Positions 25,638 to 33,622 of a stretch of 64,000 bases of DNA are shown one piece after another. The translations under genes were made by a program, and so were the position numbers. The stretch spans positions 62,001-126,000 of the forward strand of contig NZ_SDMQ01000005.1 in NCBI RefSeq assembly GCF_004324755.1, in the 5' to 3' direction. The first letter of the stretch is position 1, and every line of letters starts with the position of its first letter. The stretch comes from Propioniciclava sinopodophylli. GTDB taxonomy: Bacteria > Actinomycetota > Actinomycetes > Propionibacteriales > Propionibacteriaceae. The notes under the pieces were generated by a model. The model worked only from the letters and a program-made list of their open reading frames with translations, did not search any database and was not told the origin of the DNA.

Positions 25638-26207
25638 TCAATCTCGCTGCTCGAACCCCAGCCCCCACCGGTCGACCACCTCATAGCGGTTACCCCGGTC
25701 CGCCAGGTGCGACTGCACCAGCACCAGCTCCTGCGCCAGCCACCCGTCGGCCTCGAACGTGTCGAGCACCCGCACCAGCCGCGTGGTCTCGATCGCGCGG
25801 TTCGCCCGGCCGAGGGTCAGGTGCGGCAGGAACCGGGCGCCGTCCACCCGGACGCCCGCGCCCGTCGCGGCGTTGCGGCACCGCTCGGCCAGCGCGGAGA
25901 GCTCGCCCCCGCCCTCGGTGAGGCCCAGCCACAGCACCTTGGTTTCCAGCACCCACGGGAACGCTCCCCCACCCCCCAACCGGATGCGGAACGCGGGCGT
26001 CCGGGCCGCGACGGTGGCCAGGTTCTGCGCCAGCCGCTCCAGGCTACGGTCGGGCACGTCGCCCATGAACGCGGTGGTCAGGTGCCAGCCCTCGGGGCGC
26101 GTCCAGCGCAGCCGGGGCTCGGCCGCACGCCGCGGCCCGAGGAAGTGGTCGAGCTCCTCGACCAGGATGTCCGGGGGAAGGATCGCGGTGAACAGGCGTG
26201 CTCCCAT
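25638..26207 (-). CDS. thpR: RNA 2',3'-cyclic phosphodiesterase (2H family)
   Basis: This 189-residue protein is a LigT/ThpR-type 2H phosphoesterase, opening RNA 2',3'-cyclic phosphates. The start RLFTAILPPDIL matches the family. The two catalytic HxT/Sx motifs are HLTTAF near residue 42 and HLTLGR near residue 130. The C-terminus includes the expected Y-x-V-V-x-x-W-x-L segment. It lies upstream of metY on the same strand with a 79-nt gap that contains metY's own ribosome site. Confidence 0.9.
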   Translation of the reverse strand: MGARLFTAILPPDILVEELDHFLGPRRAAEPRLRWTRPEGWHLTTAFMGDVPDRSLERLAQNLATVAARTPAFRIRLGGGGAFPWVLETKVLWLGLTEGGGELSALAERCRNAATGAGVRVDGARFLPHLTLGRANRAIETTRLVRVLDTFEADGWLAQELVLVQSHLADRGNRYEVVDRWGLGFEQRD

Positions 26208-26353
26208 TCCGCCACGCTACCGTTCCGCGCTCCGTGTCCGATCGGCGACTGACCCAGCTCGCCCGGATGGTGGGGCCATGCTGGCCCGCTGGGGCGTCCC
26301 TCGTCAGCGGCCCCACGCGACGTGGAATGATGGACGCCGACGAAAGGACACCC

Positions 26354-26818
26354 ATGAGCCTCGAGGACAAGCTCCACACCGACATGGTCGCTGCGCTGAA
26401 GGCGCGCGAGAGCGACCTCGTCACGACGCTCCGCATGGCGATCGGCGCCCTCAAGAACGAGAAGGTGGCCGGCAAGCAGGCGCGCGAGCTGTCCGAGGCC
26501 GAGGAGGTCGCCGTCCTCCAGCGCGAGGTGCGCACCCGCAAGGACTCGGCGCAGGCCTACACCGACGGCAACCGCCCCGAGCTGGCCGCCAAGGAGCTGG
26601 CCGAGGCCGAGATCCTCGCCCGCTACCTGCCGTCCATGCTGTCGGACGCCGAGCTCGACGCCGTCGTGGCCGAGGAGGTCGCGGCCGCCGAGGCGTCCGC
26701 CGGGGAGAAGCCGACGATGCGGCAGATGGGAGCCATCATCAAGGCCGTCAACGGCCGCGTCGCGGGTCGTGCGGAAGGAGCCGCCGTGGCGGCCAAGGTC
26801 AAGGCCGCCCTCGCCTGA
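26354..26818 (+). CDS. GatB/YqeY domain-containing protein
   Basis: This 154-residue helical protein matches YqeY throughout: LEDKLHTDMVAALKARESDL at the N-terminus, LRMAIGALKNEKV near residue 28, RKDSAQAYTDGNRPELAAKE near residue 61, and MRQMGAIIKAVNGRVAGRAEG near the end. The fold matches the tRNA-binding tail of GatB, but the stand-alone protein has no proven role. ATG 26354 is chosen because GAAAGGA lies 8 nt upstream; earlier in-frame ATGs lack one. Confidence 0.9.
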   Translation: MSLEDKLHTDMVAALKARESDLVTTLRMAIGALKNEKVAGKQARELSEAEEVAVLQREVRTRKDSAQAYTDGNRPELAAKELAEAEILARYLPSMLSDAELDAVVAEEVAAAEASAGEKPTMRQMGAIIKAVNGRVAGRAEGAAVAAKVKAALA

Positions 26819-26861
26819 GCGGGAGGGCCGGACCCGTCGTGGGGGTGGGCTTGCTCGCTGG

Positions 26862-27002
26862 TCAGGTGGCCAGGGCGAGCACGCTCACGCTCTGGGCGCA
26901 CCACGAGCAGTAGGCCGAGGCCTCCCCGCTGCGGACAGCCAGCGTGTGGCCGCAGGACAGCTCCGCCTCTGACAGGCGCCACCGTGCTGTGTGGTCGTTC
27001 AT
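26862..27002 (-). CDS. 46-residue Cys/His protein, copy 1
   Basis: This tiny protein reads MNDHTARWRLSEAELSCGHT, followed by LAVRSGEASAYCSWCAQ and a short hydrophobic end. Cys17, His19, Cys32 and Cys35 could make one zinc site (C-x-H...C-x2-C). AAGGAG lies 7 nt before ATG 27002. A second copy (39550-39690) differs at about a dozen residues and shares the metal ligands, which argues strongly that both are real genes. I know of no characterised relative. The two copies lie on the same strand at the two ends of the accessory region. Confidence 0.75.
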   Translation of the reverse strand: MNDHTARWRLSEAELSCGHTLAVRSGEASAYCSWCAQSVSVLALAT

Positions 27003-27315
27003 GTGTTTCTCCTTACTGTCATCCGGCCGCGGCGCATGAGGCAGCCAGCAGCTGGGTTCGTCTTGTTCGCGTTCCCGCAGCGCGGGGTTGCGCCGACGGG
27101 TTCTCGGGCCAGCGGACCGTTCCGCCCCCGAATTGAATTAGTTTACACGACTACTAGCGGGGGCGATGTGCTTCCCGGCACTGGCGGCAGCGAAGGTGTC
27201 GTGGCGTCCGGTGCGGCCGCGCCCTCGCTGGCCTGGGGTGCTCCGTCGTGTTGTCAGAAGCGGGAGGAAGCGCACCCGAGACCTATCATCGCAGCACCAG
27301 AAGGGGCGAGGTGGG
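27003..27315. other. Noncoding gap with an inverted repeat around an AT-rich stretch
   Basis: No gene is seen here. The notable part is a perfect 8-bp inverted repeat, CGCCCCCG (27123-27130) and CGGGGGCG (27158-27165), surrounding a 27-nt AT-rich stretch. That stretch contains a minus-strand -10-like TAAACT (27145-27140), possibly the promoter of the 46-residue gene. A plus-strand -10-like TATCAT (27283-27288) precedes the membrane protein gene. Confidence 0.4.
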
Positions 27316-27897
27316 ATGAAGGTTGTGGAACGGGTGGCCGGGCGGCTGGCGCGCGGAGTTCGGGGGTGGATGGCCGTCGGGTCGGTGGTGCTGTTCGGGT
27401 TGTTCACCGCGCTGGTGCTCCCCGCGCAGGCGGAGGCCGGAGCCTTCTACACGGTCCACTACGCCGCCCCGGACACATCGGTGTGGTACTCCCCGGACGA
27501 GTTATACGCAGCGGCCCAGGCATGGGGAGAAGACGGTCGCGCTGCCTACGTGCACGCGCGCGTCACGTTCGATGTCATCTGGCCGCTTGTGTACGGGACG
27601 TTCCTGGTGGCGACCCTCGCCTGGGTCTGGGCGCGAGGGACCGTCTCGGGGAGTCGGTGGCGGGGGGTCTCCCTGGTCCCGCTCGTCGCGGTGGCACTGG
27701 ACTACGCCGAGAACATCTGCACCGCGACGGTGATGGCTCGCTATCCGGCCCGGACGCCGGCGCTAGCCGAGCTGGCGCCGTTCTTCACCGCCGGCAAGTG
27801 GCTGTCCGTCTCGGTCAGCTTCATGCTGCTGGCGCTCGGGGTGATCATCGCGCTTACGGCACGCTGGCGAGGACGCCGCTCGCGTCCGTCCCAGTGA
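27316..27897 (+). CDS. Unrecognised four-helix membrane protein
   Basis: This 193-residue protein has four likely membrane helices, at about residues 20-38, 88-105, 117-133 and 160-180. A loop outside the first helix is rich in Tyr, Ser and Pro (FYTVHYAAPDTSVWYSPDEL). The motif ALDYAENICTATVM lies at the end of the third helix. The length and layout recall uncharacterised membrane proteins of Gram-positive bacteria. A ribosome-like GGGCGAGG precedes ATG 27316. It is the first gene inside the accessory region, and no partner is evident. Confidence 0.6.
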   Translation: MKVVERVAGRLARGVRGWMAVGSVVLFGLFTALVLPAQAEAGAFYTVHYAAPDTSVWYSPDELYAAAQAWGEDGRAAYVHARVTFDVIWPLVYGTFLVATLAWVWARGTVSGSRWRGVSLVPLVAVALDYAENICTATVMARYPARTPALAELAPFFTAGKWLSVSVSFMLLALGVIIALTARWRGRRSRPSQ

Positions 27898-28021
27898 ACG
27901 GCCTCTCGCTCACGGTCATTCACTTTCCAGGTCGCGGCTCCGCCTTCGACCGTTGACGACGCACGATGCAGCCATCATGCGCGCCTTGTGGGACGCGCCC
28001 TTCATGCCGCAAGGGGCTCGG

Positions 28022-28426
28022 TCAGACGGCGATGATCTCGACGAGTTCTTCGAGTCCGGCGAAGTCATCGACGTTGTGGGTGTAGAGGCGGGCGCCGTGC
28101 GCGTGTGCGGTTGCCGCGATGAGCAGGTCCATCACCCGGCGGCGTGGTTGGCGGCCGGCGTCGACTACCGCGGCAGCGAGCCTGCCGTAGCTGATGGCAA
28201 CCGCCTCGTCGACGGGCAACGCCTCGAAGTGCTTCTGCAGGACACTGAGCCGGCGCAGGCGTTCGGCGCGCACGGGTGCGGTCTTGGCCACCAGCACCCC
28301 GAACTGGAGTTCGGCCAGGGTGATCGCACTGATGGCCAGTACGCCGGGGATCGGGGCAATGTCCCCGGCGATGATGACGCTGGTGTCGAGGATGGCCCGC
28401 TCGGGAGGTTCGAGCGCCCGGGTCAC
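28022..28426 (-). CDS. vapC: VapC-type PIN-domain toxin
   Basis: This 134-residue PIN-domain RNase is the likely toxin of a type II module. The acidic metal ligands are visible: AILDTSVII near residue 11, ITLAELQFGVL near residue 35, and VMDLLIAATAHAHG near residue 98 (Asp), followed by YTHNVDDF near residue 115. Its ATG overlaps the antitoxin stop by 4 nt, so the pair is translationally coupled. RNA target unknown. Confidence 0.88.
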   Translation of the reverse strand: MTRALEPPERAILDTSVIIAGDIAPIPGVLAISAITLAELQFGVLVAKTAPVRAERLRRLSVLQKHFEALPVDEAVAISYGRLAAAVVDAGRQPRRRVMDLLIAATAHAHGARLYTHNVDDFAGLEELVEIIAV

Positions 28427-28671
28427 CTCTGACCCCAGGGGTCACGCGGTTCGTCGTCGAGGAGTTGCCTGTCCTGCTCCCAGGCGGGGTCCTCAGGTCC
28501 GCTGAACAGGTCGGCGATCTCGCCCCAGGATCGCCACTGCGTCGCGCGCGCCGGCACGAGTCGCGCACTGGGTCGCCCGGAGACGGTGATGGTGATCTCC
28601 TCCCCTGCCTCGACGCGGCGCACCAACTCGGAAGCATCCTGACGAAGTTCCCGCAGTCCAACACTCTTCAT
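28423..28671 (-). CDS. vapB: Phd/YefM-type antitoxin of the first VapBC module
   Basis: The antitoxin is 82 residues. The DNA-binding N-terminal part MKSVGLRELRQDASELVRRV and the ITVSGRPSARLVP strand are typical of Phd/YefM antitoxins. The acidic C-terminal part (EIADLFSGPEDPAWEQDRQL) would wrap the toxin. ATG 28671 is preferred over an upstream in-frame ATG (28728) that would place the start beyond the operator palindrome. That palindrome (28681-28698) lies 9 nt upstream, where autoregulation is expected. Confidence 0.85.
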   Translation of the reverse strand: MKSVGLRELRQDASELVRRVEAGEEITITVSGRPSARLVPARATQWRSWGEIADLFSGPEDPAWEQDRQLLDDEPRDPWGQR

Positions 28672-28680
28672 GAAGCCCAC

Positions 28681-28698
28681 GGTAGCACTAGTGCTACC
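28681..28698. promoter_or_regulatory. 18-bp perfect palindrome, operator of the VapBC module
   Basis: GGTAGCACT (28681-28689) is followed directly by its exact reverse complement AGTGCTACC (28690-28698). It lies 9 nt before the antitoxin ATG. A site of this kind is bound by VapB/VapBC complexes, so negative autoregulation is the natural reading. Confidence 0.7.
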
Positions 28699-28763
28699 AC
28701 GCTTGAGAAGGACCGTGTGCACGTTCATCTACCGCAGGGGGCCCGTTGTTGTCGGGGTCATGG

Positions 28764-28940
28764 ATGGAGGTCGATGCTCGACCTGATCATCCGACGAAGT
28801 CAGCAGCGCTTCGCCATGTGACGGGCCCGCTGGGCATCGGCTACGAGACGTTGCAGACATGGACCATCGTGTGGAGGTTGACGAGGGCCGCCGGCCCGGC
28901 GGAGATCCGCGCACGTAAGAAGGTCACCGCCTCCGAGGCA
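28764..28940 (+). pseudogene. IS3-family orfA remnant
   Basis: The translation ARPDHPTKSAALRHVTGPLG, then IGYETLQTW, then AGPAEIRARKKV matches the N-terminal part of IS3-type OrfA (helix-turn-helix and the EIRxLRKKV leucine-zipper start). It has no start codon, lacks the rest of the element, and the middle (TIVWRLTR) has drifted. It lies between two toxin-antitoxin modules and is only a scar. Confidence 0.6.
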
Positions 28941-29003
28941 TGGCCAATCATGCGATCTGCTCGCGGCATGGGCGAGTATGACGTGGTGCGTTATAGTGGG
29001 TGA

Positions 29004-29285
29004 GTGATCAGATCCCTCGGGGACCCAGCGAGCGAACGGCTCTGGTCACGACAACGAGTCAAGACCATCGCCCCACGGATCGAACGTGCCGCCCTGCGGA
29101 AACTGGTCATGCTGGACGCCGCCGAGAACTTGGAGGACCTCAGAGTGCCTCCCGGCAACCGGCTCGAGGAACTCCGCGGAGACCGAGCCGGGCAGCACAG
29201 CATCCGGATCAACCAGCAATGGCGGATCTGCTTCACCTGGACCGACGCCGGACCGGCCGACGTCGAAATCGTCGACTACCACTAA
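29004..29285 (+). CDS. higB: HigB/RelE-type toxin
   Basis: This 93-residue ribosome-dependent mRNA interferase of the HigB group reads RSLGDPASERLWSRQRVKTI, RIERAALRKLVMLDAA, then the characteristic LRVPPGNRLEELRGDRAGQH and IRINQQWRICFTW, ending IVDYH. The toxin gene comes first, as in other higBA loci. GTG 29004 follows TATAGT (28992-28997) by 6 nt, so it is probably leaderless. Its TAA is followed immediately by the ribosome site of the antitoxin gene. Confidence 0.92.
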   Translation: MIRSLGDPASERLWSRQRVKTIAPRIERAALRKLVMLDAAENLEDLRVPPGNRLEELRGDRAGQHSIRINQQWRICFTWTDAGPADVEIVDYH

Positions 29286-29298
29286 GGAGGTGCCACCC

Positions 29299-29592
29299 AT
29301 GACCACCATGACCCCGATCCATCCCGGTGAGATCCTCATGGAGGAGTTCTTGGAGCCGCTCCAGGTCAGCCAGAACCGGCTCGCCGTCGCCATCGGCGTG
29401 CCCCCGCGACGGATCAACGAGATCGTCCACGGCAAGCGGCGCATCACCGCCGACACTGCACTCCGGTTGGCTCGCTACTTCGGCACCACCGACCGTTTCT
29501 GGCTCAACCTGCAGACCCGCTACGACCTCGAGGTCGAGAAGGACAATCTCGGCAGCACCCTCGACCGGATTGAGCCACTCAAGGCCGTCTGA
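29299..29592 (+). CDS. higA: HigA antitoxin (XRE family)
   Basis: The antitoxin is 97 residues. IHPGEILMEEFLEPLQVSQN begins the HTH, RLAVAIGVPPRRINEIVHGK is its recognition region, and the C-terminal WLNLQTRYDLEVEKD segment is typical of HigA. AAGGAGG lies directly after the toxin stop codon and 9 nt before ATG 29299. It should neutralise HigB and repress the operon. Confidence 0.93.
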   Translation: MTTMTPIHPGEILMEEFLEPLQVSQNRLAVAIGVPPRRINEIVHGKRRITADTALRLARYFGTTDRFWLNLQTRYDLEVEKDNLGSTLDRIEPLKAV

Positions 29593-29702
29593 CTTCCCGG
29601 GAGCGGCAAATTCGCGCGTTGGCAGGTCTCAACCGTGAGATGCGTTCAGGCCGCGAAACACCCGAGTTCGCGTCAAAGGGCGCCGTCGGATGCGCAAAGC
29701 TC

Positions 29703-30233
29703 TCAACCCTCGAACGCTTCTTGATAGCCCTTGGCCACCGATGGCTTCACCTTGCCGGTAACGCGTAAGAGGGCGTTGCCGTTAACCGCGTGGTACTCCG
29801 TCCCGAACGCCGGCGTGTCCTTCAAGATTCCTTGGATGTAGTTGGAGCGCTTCTGGGCATCAGCCTGCGACGGCCAGATCTCGATGGTGGCTCCGCAGTC
29901 CGTGCCGAGGCTGGAGCAGCTCGCGTCCTTGTCGTAGATGACCGCCGCGTCCGTGTAACCGTTGGGGCGACCAATAAGGTCATTGGGGTCATTGTCCTCG
30001 GTGATCAATACGATCTTGGTGCTCGTCGCCTGTTTGACCTGCTCGGCCCAGTCCTCGGCAGTCTCTGGGACGGCGGCTGGGGTCGGTGTCGCAGCAGGTG
30101 TCGCTGTCGCCTGTACCGGCGATGCGGTGCCCGGTTGAGGAGTTGTGGTGTCGGTGTTGGCGGGCGAGGCGACGCACCCACTCATCACAAGGGCGATCGA
30201 CAGCAATGATGGAACGATGACGGCTTTGTTCAT
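29703..30233 (-). CDS. Predicted lipoprotein of unknown function
   Basis: This 176-residue protein has a lipoprotein signal peptide (MNKAVIVPSLLSIALVMSGC, lipobox Cys at residue 20), then a Thr/Pro/Ala-rich spacer to about residue 55. A small alpha/beta domain begins TAEDWAEQVKQAT and contains IVLITEDNDPNDLIGRPNGY and a Cys pair (SCSSLGTDC). The end has LLRVTGKVKPSVAKGYQEAF. Similar domains occur in Gram-positive surface proteins of unknown role. ATG 30233 is the only start giving a signal peptide. Confidence 0.75.
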   Translation of the reverse strand: MNKAVIVPSLLSIALVMSGCVASPANTDTTTPQPGTASPVQATATPAATPTPAAVPETAEDWAEQVKQATSTKIVLITEDNDPNDLIGRPNGYTDAAVIYDKDASCSSLGTDCGATIEIWPSQADAQKRSNYIQGILKDTPAFGTEYHAVNGNALLRVTGKVKPSVAKGYQEAFEG

Positions 30234-30354
30234 GCTTTCAGGGTATCGATCTGGCCGTTGGCCCGAAGCGGCATCGGGCCGGATCGGCGTCGCTTCAGCA
30301 CGGACCACTCCGGCTATTCCTGCTGTTCTCCGCGCGGCGTGCGACAGTTGTCGA

Positions 30355-30976
30355 ATGAAGGGCGTCTACGCGATCCGGGTCAGCTCGCGGGCGGTTGAAG
30401 CTTGGTCGACGGCGCGGTTACCGTTCGAGCCGAAGGGCTGGGCGCTCGCATTCCGGAACGAACTGCGCGAGTCCCTTCGGAAGGCGCCGCCGGTCACGGG
30501 CGCCCGATTGCAGGCTGTCTATGGGGCTGAAGATCGGGGACTGCTTGTCGACGCGGAGAACGTCCTGCTGTACAACGTTGGATCTGCGTCTTGGCGTCAC
30601 CTGGCGAGTCAGGGAGTCAGCTTCGAGCGATCCTTCGGCTACCCATCTCCTCCCCAAGACTCCGGGTTGCCGGAGAAGGGGCTCCACTACCACCGCTACG
30701 GCTTCGTCGAGTCGAAGGCGTTCACGCACTGGAGGGCCGGTGACCTCCTTGCGTCGTTTGTGGACGTCGCCGTTCCCTCACTGGCCAAGCCGGGGCGCCT
30801 GGAACATTCTTGGCAGTCGCACGGTGGTCCGGCCCGTCGGCGCCACCGGCGTCCAGTGGAACCCGGCCGACGACATGTGCGTCGCCGCCACCGTCCAGCC
30901 CGCGAACGTCGACCCTGCCGCCACCGCTCCCCGATGGCGCCTGACCGGGAAGATCCACAAGGCAGAACCCAATTAG
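30355..30976 (+). pseudogene. Unrecognised gene with a probable frameshift
   Basis: From ATG 30355 the reading looks like a normal soluble protein: VYAIRVSSRAVEAWSTARLP, FRNELRESLRKA, LLVDAENVLLYNVGSASWRH and GLHYHRYGFVESKAFTHWRA, up to VAVPSLAKPGRLEHSW. It then turns Arg-rich. Near 30790 the next frame becomes protein-like instead (ILGSRTVVRPVGATGVQWNP, then ANVDPAATAPRWRLTGKIHK) and ends at a TAG at 30976. One indel between about 30775 and 30810 would join them. Alternatively the second part is a fragment of another gene. Family unknown. Confidence 0.45.
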
Positions 30977-31117
30977 CCCTGCGCACTGTCCGTCTCGCCA
31001 CGCACCTTATGAATCGCCCCCGTGTGTCCGGAGGCTCCGATCGGTCGCTGTCTTCACCCGGACGTGGCGGGCCGGATCCACGGGATGCTGGGCCGGCGTC
31101 GGCTTCGTGGCCGCCCC

Positions 31118-31870
31118 TCACCGCGGCGGACGCCAGGACTGCTGCACCTCGCCTTGTGATGGGTGCGCGATCGTCACTGTCAGTCCGGCCATGCTCGTCA
31201 GGGGCACCCAGAGGCCGATCTCGGTGCGAGCCTCGGGTGCGGACGATCGCTCGGCCGAGATGTCGCCCGCCCGCGGCGGCACGGGCGACCTGCGCGCGGG
31301 GATGTTTGGCAGGTTCCACTGTGCCCTCCGGGCGAGCGGCCGCGGGGGCCTGGGGAGCGGCCGGTCTGGACGGATGGGCGGCAGGATTGGTCCCACGCGT
31401 CCGGGCAGGGTGGCCACCACGGACAACACGTACGGAGGGACCTTCCCTGGGTCGGCCGACGTGACCAGGTTGGCCACATAGCCACGCCCGACGTTCCGGA
31501 AGACGTCGACGATCTCCAAGTGGAGCGCGGGAACCGGCTCGACCCACGCCGGCACCAGCACGGTCTCCTCTGCCTGGCGAGCGAGCGGGTCGACGACCCG
31601 CACGGTCACCTTGACGGCGGTGGCGGGGTCGTTTCGGTGACCCCACACGAGCAGCGGCGTCCGGCCGGCCACGCGGGCGAGCCGCTGGACCACCGGACCG
31701 GCGCTCGTGTCGGGCGGGGTGGACGCGTCGGCGACGAGAGCCGTGTCCTACAGGGCGACCGGCCCCGCCACGACCCCACCCACGTCGACGGTCACCCGGT
31801 GTGCCCCCGTCGGGACGGGGCGGTCGAGGGCCTGACGTCCCGGCAGGACTCCACCATCGTGCGACCCTCC
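31118..31870 (-). pseudogene. Unrecognised gene with an in-frame amber codon
   Basis: The minus frame ending at 31118 is well formed: VWGHRNDPATAVKVTVRVVD, then VEPVPALHLEIVDVFRNVGR and GYVANLVTSADPGKVPPYVL. The C-terminus is Pro-rich (PRPPRPLARRAQWNLPN), followed by RTEIGLWVPLTSMAGLTVTI. Upstream the same frame continues across a TAG near 31748 (GLPGRQALDRPV-like text, AHRVTVDVGGVVAGPVAL, stop, DTALVADASTPPDTSAGPVV). No start with a ribosome site was found upstream. The beta-rich text suggests a secreted or structural protein. Internal starts after the amber codon cannot be excluded. Confidence 0.4.
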
Positions 31871-32010
31871 TCCTGCCTCGTGCCATCCCACAGGACGTGG
31901 TGTCCGGCGTCATCGCCCCCCTCACGTTGACGGGTCCGGAAGCAATCAGCCCTGTTCAGCCGCACATCGCCCTGTGCATACTGGCGGCGGAGGCCCCCCA
32001 AGGAGTCGCG

Positions 32011-33102
32011 ATGAGTGTCGTGCCAGCCGTTCAGGACGCCGTGATCCGCGTCGCCGACGCCTACGCTCGCCCCCCCGAGCGTCCGGACCTGTTCGGCGAA
32101 CTCTCCACAGCGCTGCAGCAGGGCGTGCCCTTCGACGCGTCCGCCTGGTTCGCCACCGACCCCCACTCCCTGCTTCCCTCAGCACCGGGGCGCGTGGAGA
32201 ACCTCCCCGCCAGTGGCTGGACCTCCTACTGGGAGGCTGAGTTCAACGACCAAGACGTCCTGCTCTTTCGGGACCTCGCGCACTCGCGGGTGACGGCCGA
32301 CTCGCTGCTGCGTGCCACCGACCGTAATCCGGAGCGCAGTCCGCGGTACCGGGGCGCGCTCACGGTGGCGGGGTTCAGCGACGAGCTGCGCGCCGTCTTT
32401 CGCGCAGGCTCAGTCGTGTGGGGGGTGGTGAGCCTGTTGCGGGGCAGCAGTCAGCCGGCGTTCAGCCCGGCCGATTGTGCCGTGCTGCAGACCGCCGGCC
32501 CGTCGATCGCTGCTGCCCTGCGGGCACAGGTGGCCTGGACGCGGCCCGTGTCACTGCACTCCCCCGGACTGGGAACCGCATTGTTCAGTCCTACCGGGGG
32601 GCTCGTGGCCCTGGACGCCGGGGCGACAGCGTGGTTCCACGAAATCGAGGGGAGCCATGCGGGGGCCCCCGAGCGTAGGACGGGAATGGCGACCGTGGAC
32701 GCCGTGGTGGCTCACGCGAATGCGGTCGGGAACGAACGCGCGCGCGGGCCCTCCTTCACGAGGCTGCGCACCCAGTGGGGATGTTGGAGCGTCCTGAGCG
32801 CCTCGCCGTCAAGGACACCGCAGGGCGAGCGCGGGCTGACGTCGTTGGTGATCGACCGCGCCCGCCCTTCCCAGGTGGCGGAGCTGCTGATCGAGGCCAA
32901 CTGCCTGACGGCGAGGGAGCGTCACATCGTCCAGGAGATCGCTCACGGGTATTCCAACGACGAGATCGGCCGCCGCTTGGGACTCTCACCGAACACGGTG
33001 AGGGACCACCTGAGTTCGGTCTTCGACAAGGTGCGGGTCACGACCCGTGGGGAGTTGGTCGCCCTGTTGTTCAGCGAGCGGGTCTTCCCGAGCAGTCCAT
33101 GA
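32011..33102 (+). CDS. LuxR-family transcriptional regulator
   Basis: This 363-residue regulator has a C-terminal GerE/LuxR helix-turn-helix (LTARERHIVQEIAHGYSNDE followed by IGRRLGLSPNTVRDHLSSVF), about residues 300-355. The larger N-terminal part is GAF-like in size and pattern (VPFDASAWFATDPHSLLP; SVVWGVVSLLRGSSQPAFSP), perhaps a ligand sensor. Start ATG 32011 has AAGGAG 6 nt upstream; the frame is open further but reads unlike protein. A -10-like GCATACT lies at 31975-31981. The signal and target genes are unknown; it is isolated among unrelated accessory genes. Confidence 0.85.
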   Translation: MSVVPAVQDAVIRVADAYARPPERPDLFGELSTALQQGVPFDASAWFATDPHSLLPSAPGRVENLPASGWTSYWEAEFNDQDVLLFRDLAHSRVTADSLLRATDRNPERSPRYRGALTVAGFSDELRAVFRAGSVVWGVVSLLRGSSQPAFSPADCAVLQTAGPSIAAALRAQVAWTRPVSLHSPGLGTALFSPTGGLVALDAGATAWFHEIEGSHAGAPERRTGMATVDAVVAHANAVGNERARGPSFTRLRTQWGCWSVLSASPSRTPQGERGLTSLVIDRARPSQVAELLIEANCLTARERHIVQEIAHGYSNDEIGRRLGLSPNTVRDHLSSVFDKVRVTTRGELVALLFSERVFPSSP

Positions 33103-33193
33103 CCCAACCCGTTTCGTCCTCTCAGTCCCGCGTCCTACGTTGAGAAGCCCTCGGGCGCCCCGGATGATTACCATGTCCGCCGCGCTCGGTGCG

Positions 33194-33622
33194 TTACGGA
33201 TGCGGGTGATCGAACGGGTTGATGAGGGTCAGGTCAGCGATGGAGGAGAAGTCCTTCATATTCCTGGTGGCCAGGGTGGCCGCGTGGGTCAGGCAGATGC
33301 CACCGGTCTGTGCATCGGCCAGCGACATCGGTCGTCCCTGATCCAAACTGGCGACCACCAGTCGGGCCGTGGCTCTGGCGGCGGGCACGTCGTAGGTGGC
33401 GATGGTGTCGGCGAATGCGTCCAGCAATGTGGCCCACCGACGCTCCAGGTCCTTGCGACGCCGTCCCCTCGGGAGTCGTCCCAGGCCGCGGTCGATCTCT
33501 TCGACGGTCACGACGCTGATGGTCAAGTCCGCCGCTCCCACGCCGTGCGCCCACGCCAGCACGTGTGGATCAGGGGTGTCATTCATGAACTCCGAGACGA
33601 TGTTGGTGTCGGCGATGATCAC
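33194..33622 (-). CDS. vapC: VapC/FitB-type PIN-domain toxin
   Basis: This 142-residue PIN RNase has MIIADTNIVSEFMND at the N-terminus (first metal Asp), VVTVEEIDRGLGRLP near residue 38 (Glu), PMSLADAQTGGICLTHAATL near residue 98 (Asp) and TRNMKDF near the end (Asp). The D-TN-V-SE start is typical of FitB-like VapC. Start GTG 33622 overlaps the antitoxin stop (GTGA). This is the second VapBC-type module of the accessory region; its sequence is unlike that of the first. Confidence 0.9.
   Translation of the reverse strand: MIIADTNIVSEFMNDTPDPHVLAWAHGVGAADLTISVVTVEEIDRGLGRLPRGRRRKDLERRWATLLDAFADTIATYDVPAARATARLVVASLDQGRPMSLADAQTGGICLTHAATLATRNMKDFSSIADLTLINPFDHPHP

Noticed and set aside
30696-31925. 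A 409-codon minus-strand frame
   Set aside because: It is Arg/Gly/Pro-rich throughout, and a better protein-like frame exists on the same strand.
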